A stretch of 64,000 nt of DNA from Dyadobacter sp. CECT 9275 (GTDB taxonomy: Bacteria; Bacteroidota; Bacteroidia; Cytophagales; Spirosomataceae): NCBI RefSeq assembly GCF_907164905.1, contig NZ_CAJRAF010000004.1:186001-250000 (forward strand), written 5' to 3'. Position numbers and translations under genes: made by a program. The notes under the pieces are model-generated. The model saw only the letters and a list, made by a program, of their open reading frames with translations. It was not told where the DNA came from and searched no databases. Below, piece after piece: positions 35,294-44,694 of the stretch; within the stretch, counting starts at the first letter, position 1, and each line of letters starts with the position of its first letter.

Positions 35294-36613
35294 TTACGCT
35301 TCTACAAGGAATTCATCATGCTGGCTAATGTCAAGACCTGCATTTTCGTCTGACTCGCTAACACGAAGCGGAAGGATAAGATCCGTGATTTTCAATAGTA
35401 ACAAGGAACCTCCGAAAGCAAACACTGATACACCAACCAGGGCAATCAGGTGATTGATAAACAATTTAGTTTCACCAAAAGCAAGGCCTTGATCTGTAAC
35501 CAGTGAGTTAACACCGCTGGTTGCAAATACACCTGTCATGATCATACCAACCATACCACCTACACCATGGCAAGGGAAAACATCAAGTGTATCGTCAACA
35601 GTTGAACGTGTACGAAGGTGGGCAACGTAGTTACTGATAATGGCAGCAACGGTACCAATGAACAAGGCAGAAGGAACTGTTACGAAACCAGCAGCAGGTG
35701 TGATCGCAACCAAACCTACAACCGCACCGATACAAAATCCAAGTGCTGATACTTTTTTACCTCTTGAAACATCAACAAGTACCCAGGATAAACCAGCAGC
35801 AGCAGCAGCTGTGTTAGTAGTAGCGAAAGCAGATACAGCCAAAGGACCAGCAGCAAGGGCAGAACCTGCATTAAATCCAAACCAACCGAACCAAAGCAGA
35901 CCAGTACCTAATAATACAAACGGAATGTTTGCTGGTGGCTGAACGTGGTCTTCAAGAAGCGCCTTACGTCTTTTCAGGTATAGCGCACCAGCCAGAGCCG
36001 CCCATCCGGCCGACATGTGAACAACAGTACCACCTGCAAAGTCAAGAACACCCATTTTGAAAAGAAGGCCATCCGCATGCCACGTCATATGGCACAATGG
36101 GGAATAGATAAACACTCCGAAAAGGATCATGAAAAGAACGTAAGAACGGAAATTGATACGCTCAGCCATAGAGCCGGTAACAAGTGCAGGTGTGATAACC
36201 GCAAACTTCATCTGGAACATTGCGAAAAGAGCGAAAGGTATGGTTCCCCAGACAGGACCATCCAAAACGCCTTTGAACATGAAGAAGGTGGCAGGATTAC
36301 CAACAAATCCACCGATATCGTCTCCGAAAGCAAGGCTGAAACCAACTACAACCCATACTACACTGATAACGCCCATTGCAATAAAACTTTGCAACATTGT
36401 AGAAATAACATTCTTGTTATTTACCATTCCCCCATAGAAATAAGCAAGACCTGGGGTCATAAGCAGAACAAGCGCTGCCGAAACAAGCAACCATGCGGTG
36501 TCGCCTGCATTTACACCTTCTGTGACAATTTGCGTCGGGACGTTCGGAATGAAGGCACCCAGAATACTAATTGCCAGCAAAATGATCAGTGGGACATAAT
36601 TACGTTTTTCCAT
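35294..36613 (-). CDS. amtB: Ammonium transporter AmtB
   Basis: Inner-membrane ammonium channel, 439 residues with about eleven hydrophobic segments. The pore twin-histidine positions are in PLCHMTWHADG and FPCHGVGGMVG; the family segment FYGGMVNNKNVIS is near the N-terminus. It is the second gene after an outer-membrane porin (36 bases between), presumably on one transcript from the promoter near 37940. No glnK/P-II gene accompanies it, unlike the usual glnK-amtB pair. Confidence 0.95.
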   Translation of the reverse strand: MEKRNYVPLIILLAISILGAFIPNVPTQIVTEGVNAGDTAWLLVSAALVLLMTPGLAYFYGGMVNNKNVISTMLQSFIAMGVISVVWVVVGFSLAFGDDIGGFVGNPATFFMFKGVLDGPVWGTIPFALFAMFQMKFAVITPALVTGSMAERINFRSYVLFMILFGVFIYSPLCHMTWHADGLLFKMGVLDFAGGTVVHMSAGWAALAGALYLKRRKALLEDHVQPPANIPFVLLGTGLLWFGWFGFNAGSALAAGPLAVSAFATTNTAAAAAGLSWVLVDVSRGKKVSALGFCIGAVVGLVAITPAAGFVTVPSALFIGTVAAIISNYVAHLRTRSTVDDTLDVFPCHGVGGMVGMIMTGVFATSGVNSLVTDQGLAFGETKLFINHLIALVGVSVFAFGGSLLLLKITDLILPLRVSESDENAGLDISQHDEFLVEA

Positions 36614-36649
36614 TGTTTATTAATTGTTATTGATTAAGAAGGTATTATA

Positions 36650-37879
36650 TTAAAACTTGTAAATGAAAGCAAGACCGAAAGTAGTTTGGCTGTTTTTGGT
36701 GAACGCACCGTCCGAATCTTCAAATTGCTGCTCTGCTCCCGCGCCTGAAACTTTTGGATAAGCGTCCAGGCGGAACTCGGGTTTCACCAGAATGTGGCCA
36801 TCTGCCAGAGAAATATTACCGGTAAGCGTTACCGAATTAACACTGGTTCCCATACCTTCAGAATTCAACACACCTCTTACACCATTGTCGTTGTTAAAAT
36901 ACTCATATCTGGCTCCAATTCCAAAATTATCTGTTAGAGAAACGTTGGAATAAAGTGCAACACCTCCCCAGGTTTCTGAACCGTCAGGCCCGCCATATCC
37001 TTGGTAGTCTCCCTTTTGAGAGCCATATGCAGCATTGAGGCCCAAAAGGAATTTGTCGGTGATCTGATAACTGGTAGTTAAGTCAAACACGCGGTAGAAA
37101 GCATCCGGCTGTTTACCCGCATCATTAGGATTGGCCTCGTTGCTGTTAATGAAGTTCAGGTAAACGTTCCAGTTGGTAACAGGCGAAAAGTACAACTGAC
37201 TAATGATCCCTTTTTTGCGGTTGTTATCACCAAGTCCGTCAACATTGTTAACTACACCGACCATCAGAGATGCCTTGTCGGAGAACGCGTAAGTAGCCTT
37301 CAGACCTGCATGATAAAAAGGTCCGTTGTTAAAGAGGTTGGAAAGTGAGTAGTTAAAGTTTGCAGGGGCGTCGATCACCTCGTAGCCGATGTGTGTACCG
37401 AACTGTCCTGCGGTCATTGAAAATTTGTCGGTGAATTTGTAGGTGAAATAAGCTTGTTTGATAGCAAGCGCCATACCTGTGTAGTCATCAGACAATGGGC
37501 TTAGCAGGTTACCATAGTTACCATAATCAGCATTGGGGCCAAAGGTTAGGTCTACCACAGCTTCCGACTTTGCATTGGTGTATACCATTTTGGTTTGTAC
37601 CAAACCAAGGGAAAACTGACCCGACTTACGATCAAAAACCCTTGCAGTACCGGCATATCCCATATTTGAGCGGGACATCGGCTTGTTAAAATTGGCCATG
37701 TAGTACGAATCCAGATAACCAGAAAAGGCAAAAGCACTCTTTGCGTCTTCCTCATCCTTCACTTCCGCTACTGTGGTTGTTTCAGTACCTTCTGCTTTCG
37801 TTTTCTTCTCTCCTTCCGACTTTGCAAAACCCAAAAAAGACACCATCAAAGATAATACTGTGCAATAGACTTTTTTCAT
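36650..37879 (-). CDS. Outer-membrane beta-barrel porin (BBP2-type)
   Basis: A 409-residue outer-membrane protein. Signal peptide MKKVYCTVLSLMVSFLGFAKS is followed by a charged, Thr/Glu/Lys-rich linker (to about residue 50) and then repeated amphipathic strands, ending in a C-terminal aromatic (FGLAFIYKF), the usual barrel-assembly signal. FSGYLDSYYMANFNKP at the barrel start is common to this Bacteroidota family. Placed directly before amtB, it probably lets ammonium or a nitrogen compound cross the outer membrane; that is inference from the operon. Confidence 0.82.
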   Translation of the reverse strand: MKKVYCTVLSLMVSFLGFAKSEGEKKTKAEGTETTTVAEVKDEEDAKSAFAFSGYLDSYYMANFNKPMSRSNMGYAGTARVFDRKSGQFSLGLVQTKMVYTNAKSEAVVDLTFGPNADYGNYGNLLSPLSDDYTGMALAIKQAYFTYKFTDKFSMTAGQFGTHIGYEVIDAPANFNYSLSNLFNNGPFYHAGLKATYAFSDKASLMVGVVNNVDGLGDNNRKKGIISQLYFSPVTNWNVYLNFINSNEANPNDAGKQPDAFYRVFDLTTSYQITDKFLLGLNAAYGSQKGDYQGYGGPDGSETWGGVALYSNVSLTDNFGIGARYEYFNNDNGVRGVLNSEGMGTSVNSVTLTGNISLADGHILVKPEFRLDAYPKVSGAGAEQQFEDSDGAFTKNSQTTFGLAFIYKF

Positions 37880-37928
37880 AATTATATTCTGTTTTAGTTA
37901 ATACTACTTTTGGTAAATATTTATGCAC

Positions 37929-37959
37929 CAAATATTGTACTAAAATTATATTAATCAAA
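37929..37959 (-). promoter_or_regulatory. Promoter of the porin-amtB operon
   Basis: On the minus strand: TTTG (37959-37956), 19 bases, AATATTTG (37936-37929), one mismatch to TAnnTTTG. Leader of about 45 bases before the porin ATG. Confidence 0.48.
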
Positions 37960-38174
37960 TAACAGCATCATATTTTATACCAAAAAATCCAATTTTCATA
38001 TAATTGTCATCTTTTTTCCATAAATATAAATATAAATAAGCCTTTTTTACAAAAAATATATATGTTAAATTATTCTGCATACTAGCATTTATACAAAATA
38101 TTATAAATCATAAGAATCAATATTGAAAAACTTTTTTTATTATTATTTTACCATTTTTCGACTGATTGGGGCAT

Positions 38175-38203
38175 AAAAAAAGCCCACCGGATGGCGGGCT
38201 TTT
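38175..38203. terminator. Terminator of the ferredoxin gene
   Basis: Arms 38178-38188 and 38193-38203 pair over 11 bp with one mismatch, loop of 4. Seven A at 38175-38181 give a T run on the minus strand; the plus strand has a shorter one. Confidence 0.78.
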
Positions 38204-38225
38204 CAATTTGATAGACTTAATTCGG

Positions 38226-38653
<428 letters not shown>

Positions 38654-38705
38654 TCAGAAATTTAAAAACCAAAATTTTTATTGAATTTTTAGTAGTTCAC
38701 CTGTA

Positions 38706-39728
38706 ATGATTTCAAGAAATAAAAGAATAAATGCATTTGCAGAATTAGGAAGTTTTATACTTAGCGCAGCTCACCAGGAAACGGTTGAAGAATGGGCAAC
38801 TGGTGCTTACCGCAGAAACAACTGGTTCAGCCCTGCCAATTCCCTGCTTTCTCTGCATGCCATAGCTGCTCAATTTCTATCTACCGACAAGCTTTCACGG
38901 TGGGTAGCAGACTATCCGGAGGCTGTGTCGCCTTCCCGTGTTGGAGTGGTGATGGCAGGAAATATTCCGGCCGTGGGGTTTCACGATATTTTGTGTGTAC
39001 TGATAAGCGGGCACCGTCTGGTGGCCAAACCCAGTTCGGATGATCCCGTCCTGATCCCGGCATTACTCGAGCAACTTATTAAAATAGAACCTTCCTTTCA
39101 GGAATATATCAAATTTGCAGACCGTCTGAACGAGGCCGAAGCTTACATCGCAACAGGAAGTGACAACACGGCCAGGTATTTCCATTACTACTTTGCAAAA
39201 AAACCGAACATAATCCGTCGCAATCGTACCTCCGTGGCTGCGCTGTCGGGCAACGAATCCATGGAAGAGCTGAGCGCCCTTGGGCAGGACATTCTTCAGT
39301 ATTACGGATTGGGCTGCCGGAACGTCTCCAAGTTATATGTTCCCGAAGGTTATGATTTCACAAGGTTTTATCAAGCCATCGAGCCCATGAAAGATACTTA
39401 CGTCCATCACCATAAGTTCTTCAACAATTACGAATACAATAAATCTATAGTACTCATCAACAAAGTCCCGCATCTGGACAATGGTTTTTTGATTCTGTCC
39501 GAAAACCCTGCACTGGTTTCGCCCATCAGTATGGTCCATTATGAAACCTACGCTTCCCTAGAAGATTTAAATTCGGTTCTGGCCGAAAACAGCGAGAAAA
39601 TACAGTGCATTGCGGCCCCGCCCGACCTGAAAATTACCGGCTCAATCGCCTTCGGGAAAAGCCAGCAGCCCGGCCTGGCCGACTACGCTGATAATATTGA
39701 TACCATGGAATTTCTTGCAAAACTGTAA
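38706..39728 (+). CDS. LuxC-type acyl-CoA reductase
   Basis: Member of the LuxC acyl-CoA reductase family, which reduces acyl thioesters to aldehydes with a pyridine nucleotide; 340 residues, shorter than LuxC itself (about 480). The probable catalytic Cys is in YYGLGCRNVSKLYVP, and the nucleotide-binding segment VGVVMAGNIPAVGFHD is near residue 80. Family members are widespread in Bacteroidota without luminescence genes. It ends 19 bases before the convergent esterase stop. Confidence 0.82.
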   Translation: MISRNKRINAFAELGSFILSAAHQETVEEWATGAYRRNNWFSPANSLLSLHAIAAQFLSTDKLSRWVADYPEAVSPSRVGVVMAGNIPAVGFHDILCVLISGHRLVAKPSSDDPVLIPALLEQLIKIEPSFQEYIKFADRLNEAEAYIATGSDNTARYFHYYFAKKPNIIRRNRTSVAALSGNESMEELSALGQDILQYYGLGCRNVSKLYVPEGYDFTRFYQAIEPMKDTYVHHHKFFNNYEYNKSIVLINKVPHLDNGFLILSENPALVSPISMVHYETYASLEDLNSVLAENSEKIQCIAAPPDLKITGSIAFGKSQQPGLADYADNIDTMEFLAKL

Positions 39729-39747
39729 CCGTCCCCGTTATGCCTGG

Positions 39748-40611
39748 TTAATCCCCGAATGCCCATTCAAGGAAATCAGGCATAATTCCTGACCATGTAC
39801 AGACATTATGCTCTCCATCAGGCACCTCCACATACCTGATATCTTTTCCCCAGAAAAAACCTTTGCGTTCCAGCTCAACGATACACTCCAGCGTATCCTG
39901 AATGGAATCTATGACCCCGTCTCCGTCCCGGTCATCCGTTTCATCCTTTCCGCCGCACTGGAACCAGAATTTAAGATCGGGGCACCGTGCCGACTCCCAG
40001 ATTTGCCTATGCATGATCCTGTCCTCGTCGCGGTAGCCGTCATCCAATGCTTTCTGCCTCCACCATAGCGCACCTGAAAACACCCCTACCCTGGAAAAAA
40101 CCCCGGGATGTTGCCAGGTGATATCCAGAGCCATTAAACCGCCCAGAGAAAAACCAGCGTAAATGATTTCAGCAAAGGAAGTCTGGAATTTATCGGAGAG
40201 ATAAGGCAATAGCTCATTGATCACAAAACTTGTGGTGTGGCTGGCCCTGCTTCCCCTGCCCGCGTAATCAGCCTGGCCTGCAATACCATACTCATGAAGC
40301 CGGTCATGGCCGGCATGAATACCGGTGACCAGGAATGGTGCTTTCTCCTTACCCTCCCAAAAGTTGTTCAGGATATCCACCAGCCGTAAAGGCCCAAAAT
40401 ACTGCCCATCGTTCAGGAGTAATAATTTCTGAAATGGTTTCTGACACGACGGAACGATATGGGTAAGAACAACATTCCGGCCGAGGGAATCCGAAAATAG
40501 TTCCTCAGTTGTAACGTTTAAAATAACGGAAGGCAAAATCAGAATCCGGTTTAGACTGAAAAATAAAAATTGCAATATAACAGATAATGCCCGTTCGCGA
40601 AAATTGTACAT
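39748..40611 (-). CDS. Alpha/beta hydrolase (esterase family) with a calcium-type loop
   Basis: Enterochelin-esterase/esterase-D-like hydrolase. The nucleophile elbow is GFSLGG (Ser near residue 154), an acid is in the DETDD region and the His is in VPDGEHNVCTW. An insert DRDGDGVID has the DxDxDGxxD calcium-binding pattern of EF-hand or thrombospondin-type loops, unusual in this fold. The first 34 residues are hydrophobic and could be a membrane anchor or an over-extended start; the core begins about VTTEELFSD. It diverges from the second esterase and the amidoligase operon, within about 115 bases. Confidence 0.78.
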   Translation of the reverse strand: MYNFRERALSVILQFLFFSLNRILILPSVILNVTTEELFSDSLGRNVVLTHIVPSCQKPFQKLLLLNDGQYFGPLRLVDILNNFWEGKEKAPFLVTGIHAGHDRLHEYGIAGQADYAGRGSRASHTTSFVINELLPYLSDKFQTSFAEIIYAGFSLGGLMALDITWQHPGVFSRVGVFSGALWWRQKALDDGYRDEDRIMHRQIWESARCPDLKFWFQCGGKDETDDRDGDGVIDSIQDTLECIVELERKGFFWGKDIRYVEVPDGEHNVCTWSGIMPDFLEWAFGD

Positions 40612-40670
40612 TACTACGTTTTCCTAAAACAAAAGAAGGCATACATACCCACCCGGCGCTTCTTCCCTGT

Positions 40671-40700
40671 TTGCAACTCATTTTTTGTTTTGTATATTTC
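40671..40700 (+). promoter_or_regulatory. Promoter of the amidoligase-type operon
   Basis: TTG (40671-40673), 19 bases, TATATTTC (40693-40700), one mismatch at the last base. Transcription near 40707 would begin past the open-frame TTG at 40690 and so supports the later start of the esterase gene at 40726. Confidence 0.5.
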
Positions 40701-40725
40701 AACAACTAACCTCAACGCATGTACT

Positions 40726-41433
40726 TTGGAAGAAAAACATATTAAATATTATTCCCATCACCTGGACAGGGATGTTGAGATGCTTGTTTTCGGCAGTTGG
40801 GGATACCCGATTCTTTTGTTCCCGACAACACTGGGACGTTATTACCAGGCCAAGGATATGGGGCTGATCGAATCCGTGAAAAATTTAGTCGAACAAGGAA
40901 AATATAAAATTTATTGTATTGATTCCATTGACGCGGATTCCTGGTACGGGCGGCACCTGAATCCCGAATACCGCGTACTTAACCATATACAATACGATAA
41001 GTTTCTGACCAACGAAGTAGTACCTTATATTAAGCACGAATGCCAGGTAGATAAAATTGGCGTGGCCGGGTGCAGCTTCGGAGGTTACCATGCCGCTAAT
41101 TTTGCATTCAGGCATCCCACCCAGGTGGCTTACCTGATCAGCATGAGTGGTGCCTTTGACATAAGGGGCTTCACCGATGGCTTTTATGATGATAATGTTT
41201 ATTTCAACAATCCGATTGATTTCATGCCGAATGAACAGGGTTGGCGTTTCGGACATATTAAAATTGTATTGGGCACATCAGAGTGGGATATATGCCTGGA
41301 CAGCAACCTTAAGCTTTCTGAAATTCTCAACAGAAAAGGCATTGATCACTGGCTGGATATCAGGGGGTGGAAAAAGCACGACTGGCCCCTGTGGAACGAA
41401 ATGTTTCCTGATTATTTGTCAAGATTACTTTAA
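40726..41433 (+). CDS. Esterase family alpha/beta hydrolase, first gene of the amidoligase operon
   Basis: I propose a TTG start at 40726 (MEEKHIKYYSHHLDRDVEML, 235 residues). The frame has no ATG before residue 17 of this form, the KYYSHHL opening looks like a natural N-terminus, and a promoter-like element overlaps the earlier alternative. The nucleophile elbow is GCSFGGYHA (Ser), the acid is probably in LGTSEWD and the His in WKKHDWPLW. The serine is intact, so the enzyme should be active. Substrate unknown; as the first gene it may process or release the product of the ligases downstream (51 bases to the next gene). Confidence 0.78.
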   Translation: MEEKHIKYYSHHLDRDVEMLVFGSWGYPILLFPTTLGRYYQAKDMGLIESVKNLVEQGKYKIYCIDSIDADSWYGRHLNPEYRVLNHIQYDKFLTNEVVPYIKHECQVDKIGVAGCSFGGYHAANFAFRHPTQVAYLISMSGAFDIRGFTDGFYDDNVYFNNPIDFMPNEQGWRFGHIKIVLGTSEWDICLDSNLKLSEILNRKGIDHWLDIRGWKKHDWPLWNEMFPDYLSRLL

Positions 41434-41483
41434 CATATCTATAACGGTTTTAGAAGAAGTACCCATAAATTAACAGGCCAATC

Positions 41484-42647
41484 ATGAAAAAAATAGGGAT
41501 TTTATATGGAATGGAAAATACGTTTCCCCAGGCGTTGGTAGAAAGGGTAAACAGCAAAGGTGTTGAAGGGATTGTGGCAGAAGCTGTTAAAATCGACCGT
41601 GTCATTCAGGCGGAGCCGACGGAATATGCGGTTATAATAGACAGGATTTCGCAGGATGTTCCCTTTTACCGTGCATTCCTCAAAAATGCGGCATTATGCG
41701 GTACTGCGGTGATCAACAACCCTTTCTGGTGGAGTGCTGACGAGAAATTTTTCAACAACTGCCTTGCTGAGCAAATAGGCATTCCCGTTCCGAAAACTGC
41801 ACTGCTGCCATCCAAAGAGAGGCCAACCGACACGGGTGAAACTTCGTTCCGGAACCTTACTTTTCCCATGGCTTGGGAAGAAATGTTTAGTTATATCGGC
41901 TTTCCGGCCTATATGAAACCCCATAATGGCGGAGGATGGAAAAGTGTATACAAGGTTGAAAATCCGCAGGATCTTTGGAATAAACACCAGGAAACCGGTC
42001 AGCTGGTGATGATGCTCCAGGAGGAAATTGTCTTTGACGATTATTTCCGCTGCTACTGCATTGGCCAGAAAGATGTGTTGGTGATGCCCTATGAGCCCAA
42101 TAACCCACATCATTTGCGGTATGCCGCAGAAATGAAAGCCAAAGGAGAAGAAGGCGAAAAACTAGTGGCAACGATTAAGGAATACGTTCTCAAACTGAAT
42201 ATTGCCCTTGGTTATGACTTTAATACCGTAGAGTTTGCCGTTCGGAATGGCGTTCCCATCGCTATCGACTTTTGCAATCCCGCACCGGACGCCGATATTT
42301 ATTCCGTTGGTCCCGACAATTTTGAGTGGGTGGTTGAAGCTGCTGCCAACATGGCCATTGAAAGAGCTCAAAAACATATCCCCGGACAGACCAACCTTAC
42401 ATGGGGAACATTTGTAAAAAATGCTGTGGTACCCGCAACGGTATCCTCCCCCGCCATTGCTACCCCGCCTACGGAACTATCGGAGGTACCAGCCCCTGAA
42501 AACGAAAAAATCGCGATCAAAAAAGTGCCGCAAAAAAAAGCTACCAAAGCAACAGCAGTGGTCAAACCGGAGCTTGCGGTGGCAGTAACCCCGCCAACTG
42601 AAAAACCCGGAAAAACGCCTGCCGTGAAACCGGCAAAAAAGAAATAA
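41484..42647 (+). CDS. ATP-grasp ligase with Lys/Pro/Ala-rich tail
   Basis: ATP-dependent carboxylate-amine/thiol ligase fold of 387 residues. Pre-ATP-grasp domain to about residue 95 (MKKIGILYGMENTFPQALV), then the ATP-binding domain with GFPAYMKPHNGGGWKSVYKV (binding Lys and glycine loop near residue 145) and metal-ligand region TVEFAVRNG-IAIDFCNPAPDADI. The last 73 residues (315-387) are low-complexity and basic, rich in Lys, Pro, Ala and Thr and ending PAKKK, reminiscent of histone-H1-like tails. Its partners downstream are a second amide ligase (GCS2) and a glutamine amidotransferase, so it probably forms an amide bond in a small metabolite. Confidence 0.85.
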   Translation: MKKIGILYGMENTFPQALVERVNSKGVEGIVAEAVKIDRVIQAEPTEYAVIIDRISQDVPFYRAFLKNAALCGTAVINNPFWWSADEKFFNNCLAEQIGIPVPKTALLPSKERPTDTGETSFRNLTFPMAWEEMFSYIGFPAYMKPHNGGGWKSVYKVENPQDLWNKHQETGQLVMMLQEEIVFDDYFRCYCIGQKDVLVMPYEPNNPHHLRYAAEMKAKGEEGEKLVATIKEYVLKLNIALGYDFNTVEFAVRNGVPIAIDFCNPAPDADIYSVGPDNFEWVVEAAANMAIERAQKHIPGQTNLTWGTFVKNAVVPATVSSPAIATPPTELSEVPAPENEKIAIKKVPQKKATKATAVVKPELAVAVTPPTEKPGKTPAVKPAKKK

Positions 42648-42676
42648 AACACACAAGTATAAGAAAGCACTTTGTC

Positions 42677-43777
42677 ATGACAACTTTCACACTCGGAATA
42701 GAAGAGGAATTTCAGACCATTGACCCCGTAACGCGCAACCTGAGGTCCCACATGTCCAAGCTGGTGGAGGATGGAAGAATTACGTTAAACGAACGTGTAA
42801 AGGCTGAGATGCACCAGGCGGTGGTGGAAGTGGGTACCAACATTTGTTATAACATCCGGGAAGCACGCGAAGAAGTTACCTATCTCCGGAAAATGATCCT
42901 GGATCTGGCAGCAAAACAAAACCTCCAGGTAGCAGCAGCTGGCACCCATCCCTTCGCCGACTGGGTGGAACAGCTCATCACACCAGACCCGCGTTATGAC
43001 GAAATCATTGACGAAATGAGGGACGTAGCGCGCGGCAACCTCATCTTCGGCCTGCACGTACATGTAGGTATAGAGGACCGGAATCAGGGCATCGCCATTA
43101 TGAACGCGGTACGGTATTTTCTCCCGCATATTTATGCACTGTCAACCAATTCGCCATTCTGGTGTGGCAGAAACACTGGATTTAAATCATACCGGTCCAA
43201 AGTTTTCGACAAATTCCCAAGGACCGGAATCCCCGATTTTTTTTCGAGCGCGGCCGAATATGATGAGTATGTGAACCTTTTGATCAAAACAAAGTGTATT
43301 GATAATGGCAAGAAAATATGGTGGGACATTCGGGTACACCCGTTTTTCAATACCATAGAGTTCCGAATGTGTGACGTACCCATGCGTATTGACGAAACGA
43401 TCTGCCTTGCGGCGATCATGCAGGCGCTGGTGGCCAAAATTCATAAGCTTCACCGCATGAATCTGAGTTTCAGGCCCTATCACCGGATGCTGATCAATGA
43501 AAACAAATGGCGTGCAGCACGTTACGGCATCCATGCCAAGCTCATTGATTTCGGCAAACAGGAAGAAGTTGAATACAGATTACTAGTAACCGAACTATTG
43601 GAATTTATTGATGACGTGATTGATGACCTTGGCAGCCGTAACGAAGTGGAGTACATTCATAAAATCATGGAAATGGGTACCGGTGCCGACCGGCAGCTTG
43701 CAGTTTTCGAGAAAACCAACGATCTGAGTGCAGTAGTGGACTATATCGTTTCGGAAACCAAAATTGGTATCGCATAG
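42677..43777 (+). CDS. Carboxylate-amine ligase of the GCS2/YbdK family
   Basis: ATP-dependent ligase of the glutamate-cysteine ligase 2 family, glutamine-synthetase-like fold, 366 residues (typical). The opening FTLGIEEEFQTIDPVTRNL carries the metal-binding Glu residues. Further signatures: HVHVGIEDRNQGI and WWDIRVHPFFNTIEFRMCDVP. The family joins the carboxyl of glutamate or a similar acid to an amine. It follows the ATP-grasp gene by 29 bases and is followed by the amidotransferase gene after 41. Confidence 0.9.
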   Translation: MTTFTLGIEEEFQTIDPVTRNLRSHMSKLVEDGRITLNERVKAEMHQAVVEVGTNICYNIREAREEVTYLRKMILDLAAKQNLQVAAAGTHPFADWVEQLITPDPRYDEIIDEMRDVARGNLIFGLHVHVGIEDRNQGIAIMNAVRYFLPHIYALSTNSPFWCGRNTGFKSYRSKVFDKFPRTGIPDFFSSAAEYDEYVNLLIKTKCIDNGKKIWWDIRVHPFFNTIEFRMCDVPMRIDETICLAAIMQALVAKIHKLHRMNLSFRPYHRMLINENKWRAARYGIHAKLIDFGKQEEVEYRLLVTELLEFIDDVIDDLGSRNEVEYIHKIMEMGTGADRQLAVFEKTNDLSAVVDYIVSETKIGIA

Positions 43778-43818
43778 AAACGACCGGCGGCTGACAAACG
43801 TGAAGAGCAAACCGTAAC

Positions 43819-44670
43819 ATGGATACAAAAGACAAACCTTTCCGCATTGCCATTCTGGATATGTATAACGGAGTGGCGAACGAAGGTATGCGCTGCATCA
43901 AAAAATTAATTACAGAATTTGGGCAGGACGAATCAGTACCTGTTCAATATGAGGTATTCGATGTAAGACAAAAACTTCAGATACCCGGCCTGGACTTTGA
44001 CGCCTATATTTCTACCGGCGGACCAGGAAATCCTGCCCCGACAGGTGAGCTCTGGGAAAGAAAATTCTTTTTCTTTTTAGACCAGCTTGTTCAGTTTAAC
44101 CGGCACCGGTCCGCAGGATCCAAAAAACACCTGTTTCTCATCTGTCATTCCTTTCAAATGGCCTGTATCCACTGGCAACTTGGGGTAGTGAGCAAAAGAA
44201 GAAAACCTTCATTTGGCACATTTCCTGTTCATAAAACACCGCAGGGGCGTAAGGATCCAGTTTTGAACTCATTACCTGACCCCTTCTGGATTGTAGATTC
44301 CAGGGATTTTCAGGTTACCCAGCCTAACCAGCACGCATTTGAAAACATGGGAGCCAAACTCTTATGCCTGGAGAAAATCCGCCCGCACGTGCCACTGGAA
44401 AGAGCCATAATGGCCATCAGATTTTCAAATGAAATTGCAGGAACACAATTTCACCCCGAGGCGGATTCCGAAGGCATGCTCAGGTATTTTCTCCAGCAGG
44501 ACAAAAAAACGAGTATCATTGCCAACTATGGAGAAGAGAAATACGATGACATGATCAAGAATTTAAATGAACCTGGCAAAATTCCTTTGACAGAATCGGT
44601 CATCATTCCTGCCTTTCTCAGGAATGCATACCTAAGGTCCAAACAGTCGCTGACTCAATCTTCATACTAA
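43819..44670 (+). CDS. Stand-alone class I glutamine amidotransferase
   Basis: Class I GATase domain of 283 residues without an attached synthase. The catalytic Cys is C109 in FLICHSFQMA, where the elbow reads C-H-S-F-Q rather than the usual GxCxGxQ; H212 and E214 in TQFHPEAD complete the triad. TGGPGNPAP forms the oxyanion-side strand. It could supply ammonia to a ligase of the operon or act as a gamma-glutamyl hydrolase. The C-terminal 60 residues are extra to the domain. Fourth in a row with small gaps. Confidence 0.85.
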   Translation: MDTKDKPFRIAILDMYNGVANEGMRCIKKLITEFGQDESVPVQYEVFDVRQKLQIPGLDFDAYISTGGPGNPAPTGELWERKFFFFLDQLVQFNRHRSAGSKKHLFLICHSFQMACIHWQLGVVSKRRKPSFGTFPVHKTPQGRKDPVLNSLPDPFWIVDSRDFQVTQPNQHAFENMGAKLLCLEKIRPHVPLERAIMAIRFSNEIAGTQFHPEADSEGMLRYFLQQDKKTSIIANYGEEKYDDMIKNLNEPGKIPLTESVIIPAFLRNAYLRSKQSLTQSSY

Positions 44671-44694
44671 GCGAAGTATCATCTAACAAACACC

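Larger units (their letters stand above)
37880..38225. other. AT-rich intergenic region
   Basis: 346 very AT-rich bases between the porin start and the ferredoxin stop. It holds the porin-amtB promoter (37929-37959) and the ferredoxin terminator (38175-38203). No gene is evident between them. Confidence 0.5.

Noticed and set aside
36017..36637. 206-codon plus-strand open frame antisense to amtB
   Set aside because: Composition is skewed (Cys, Asn, His-rich) as expected from a reversed membrane-protein gene, and amtB is unmistakable.
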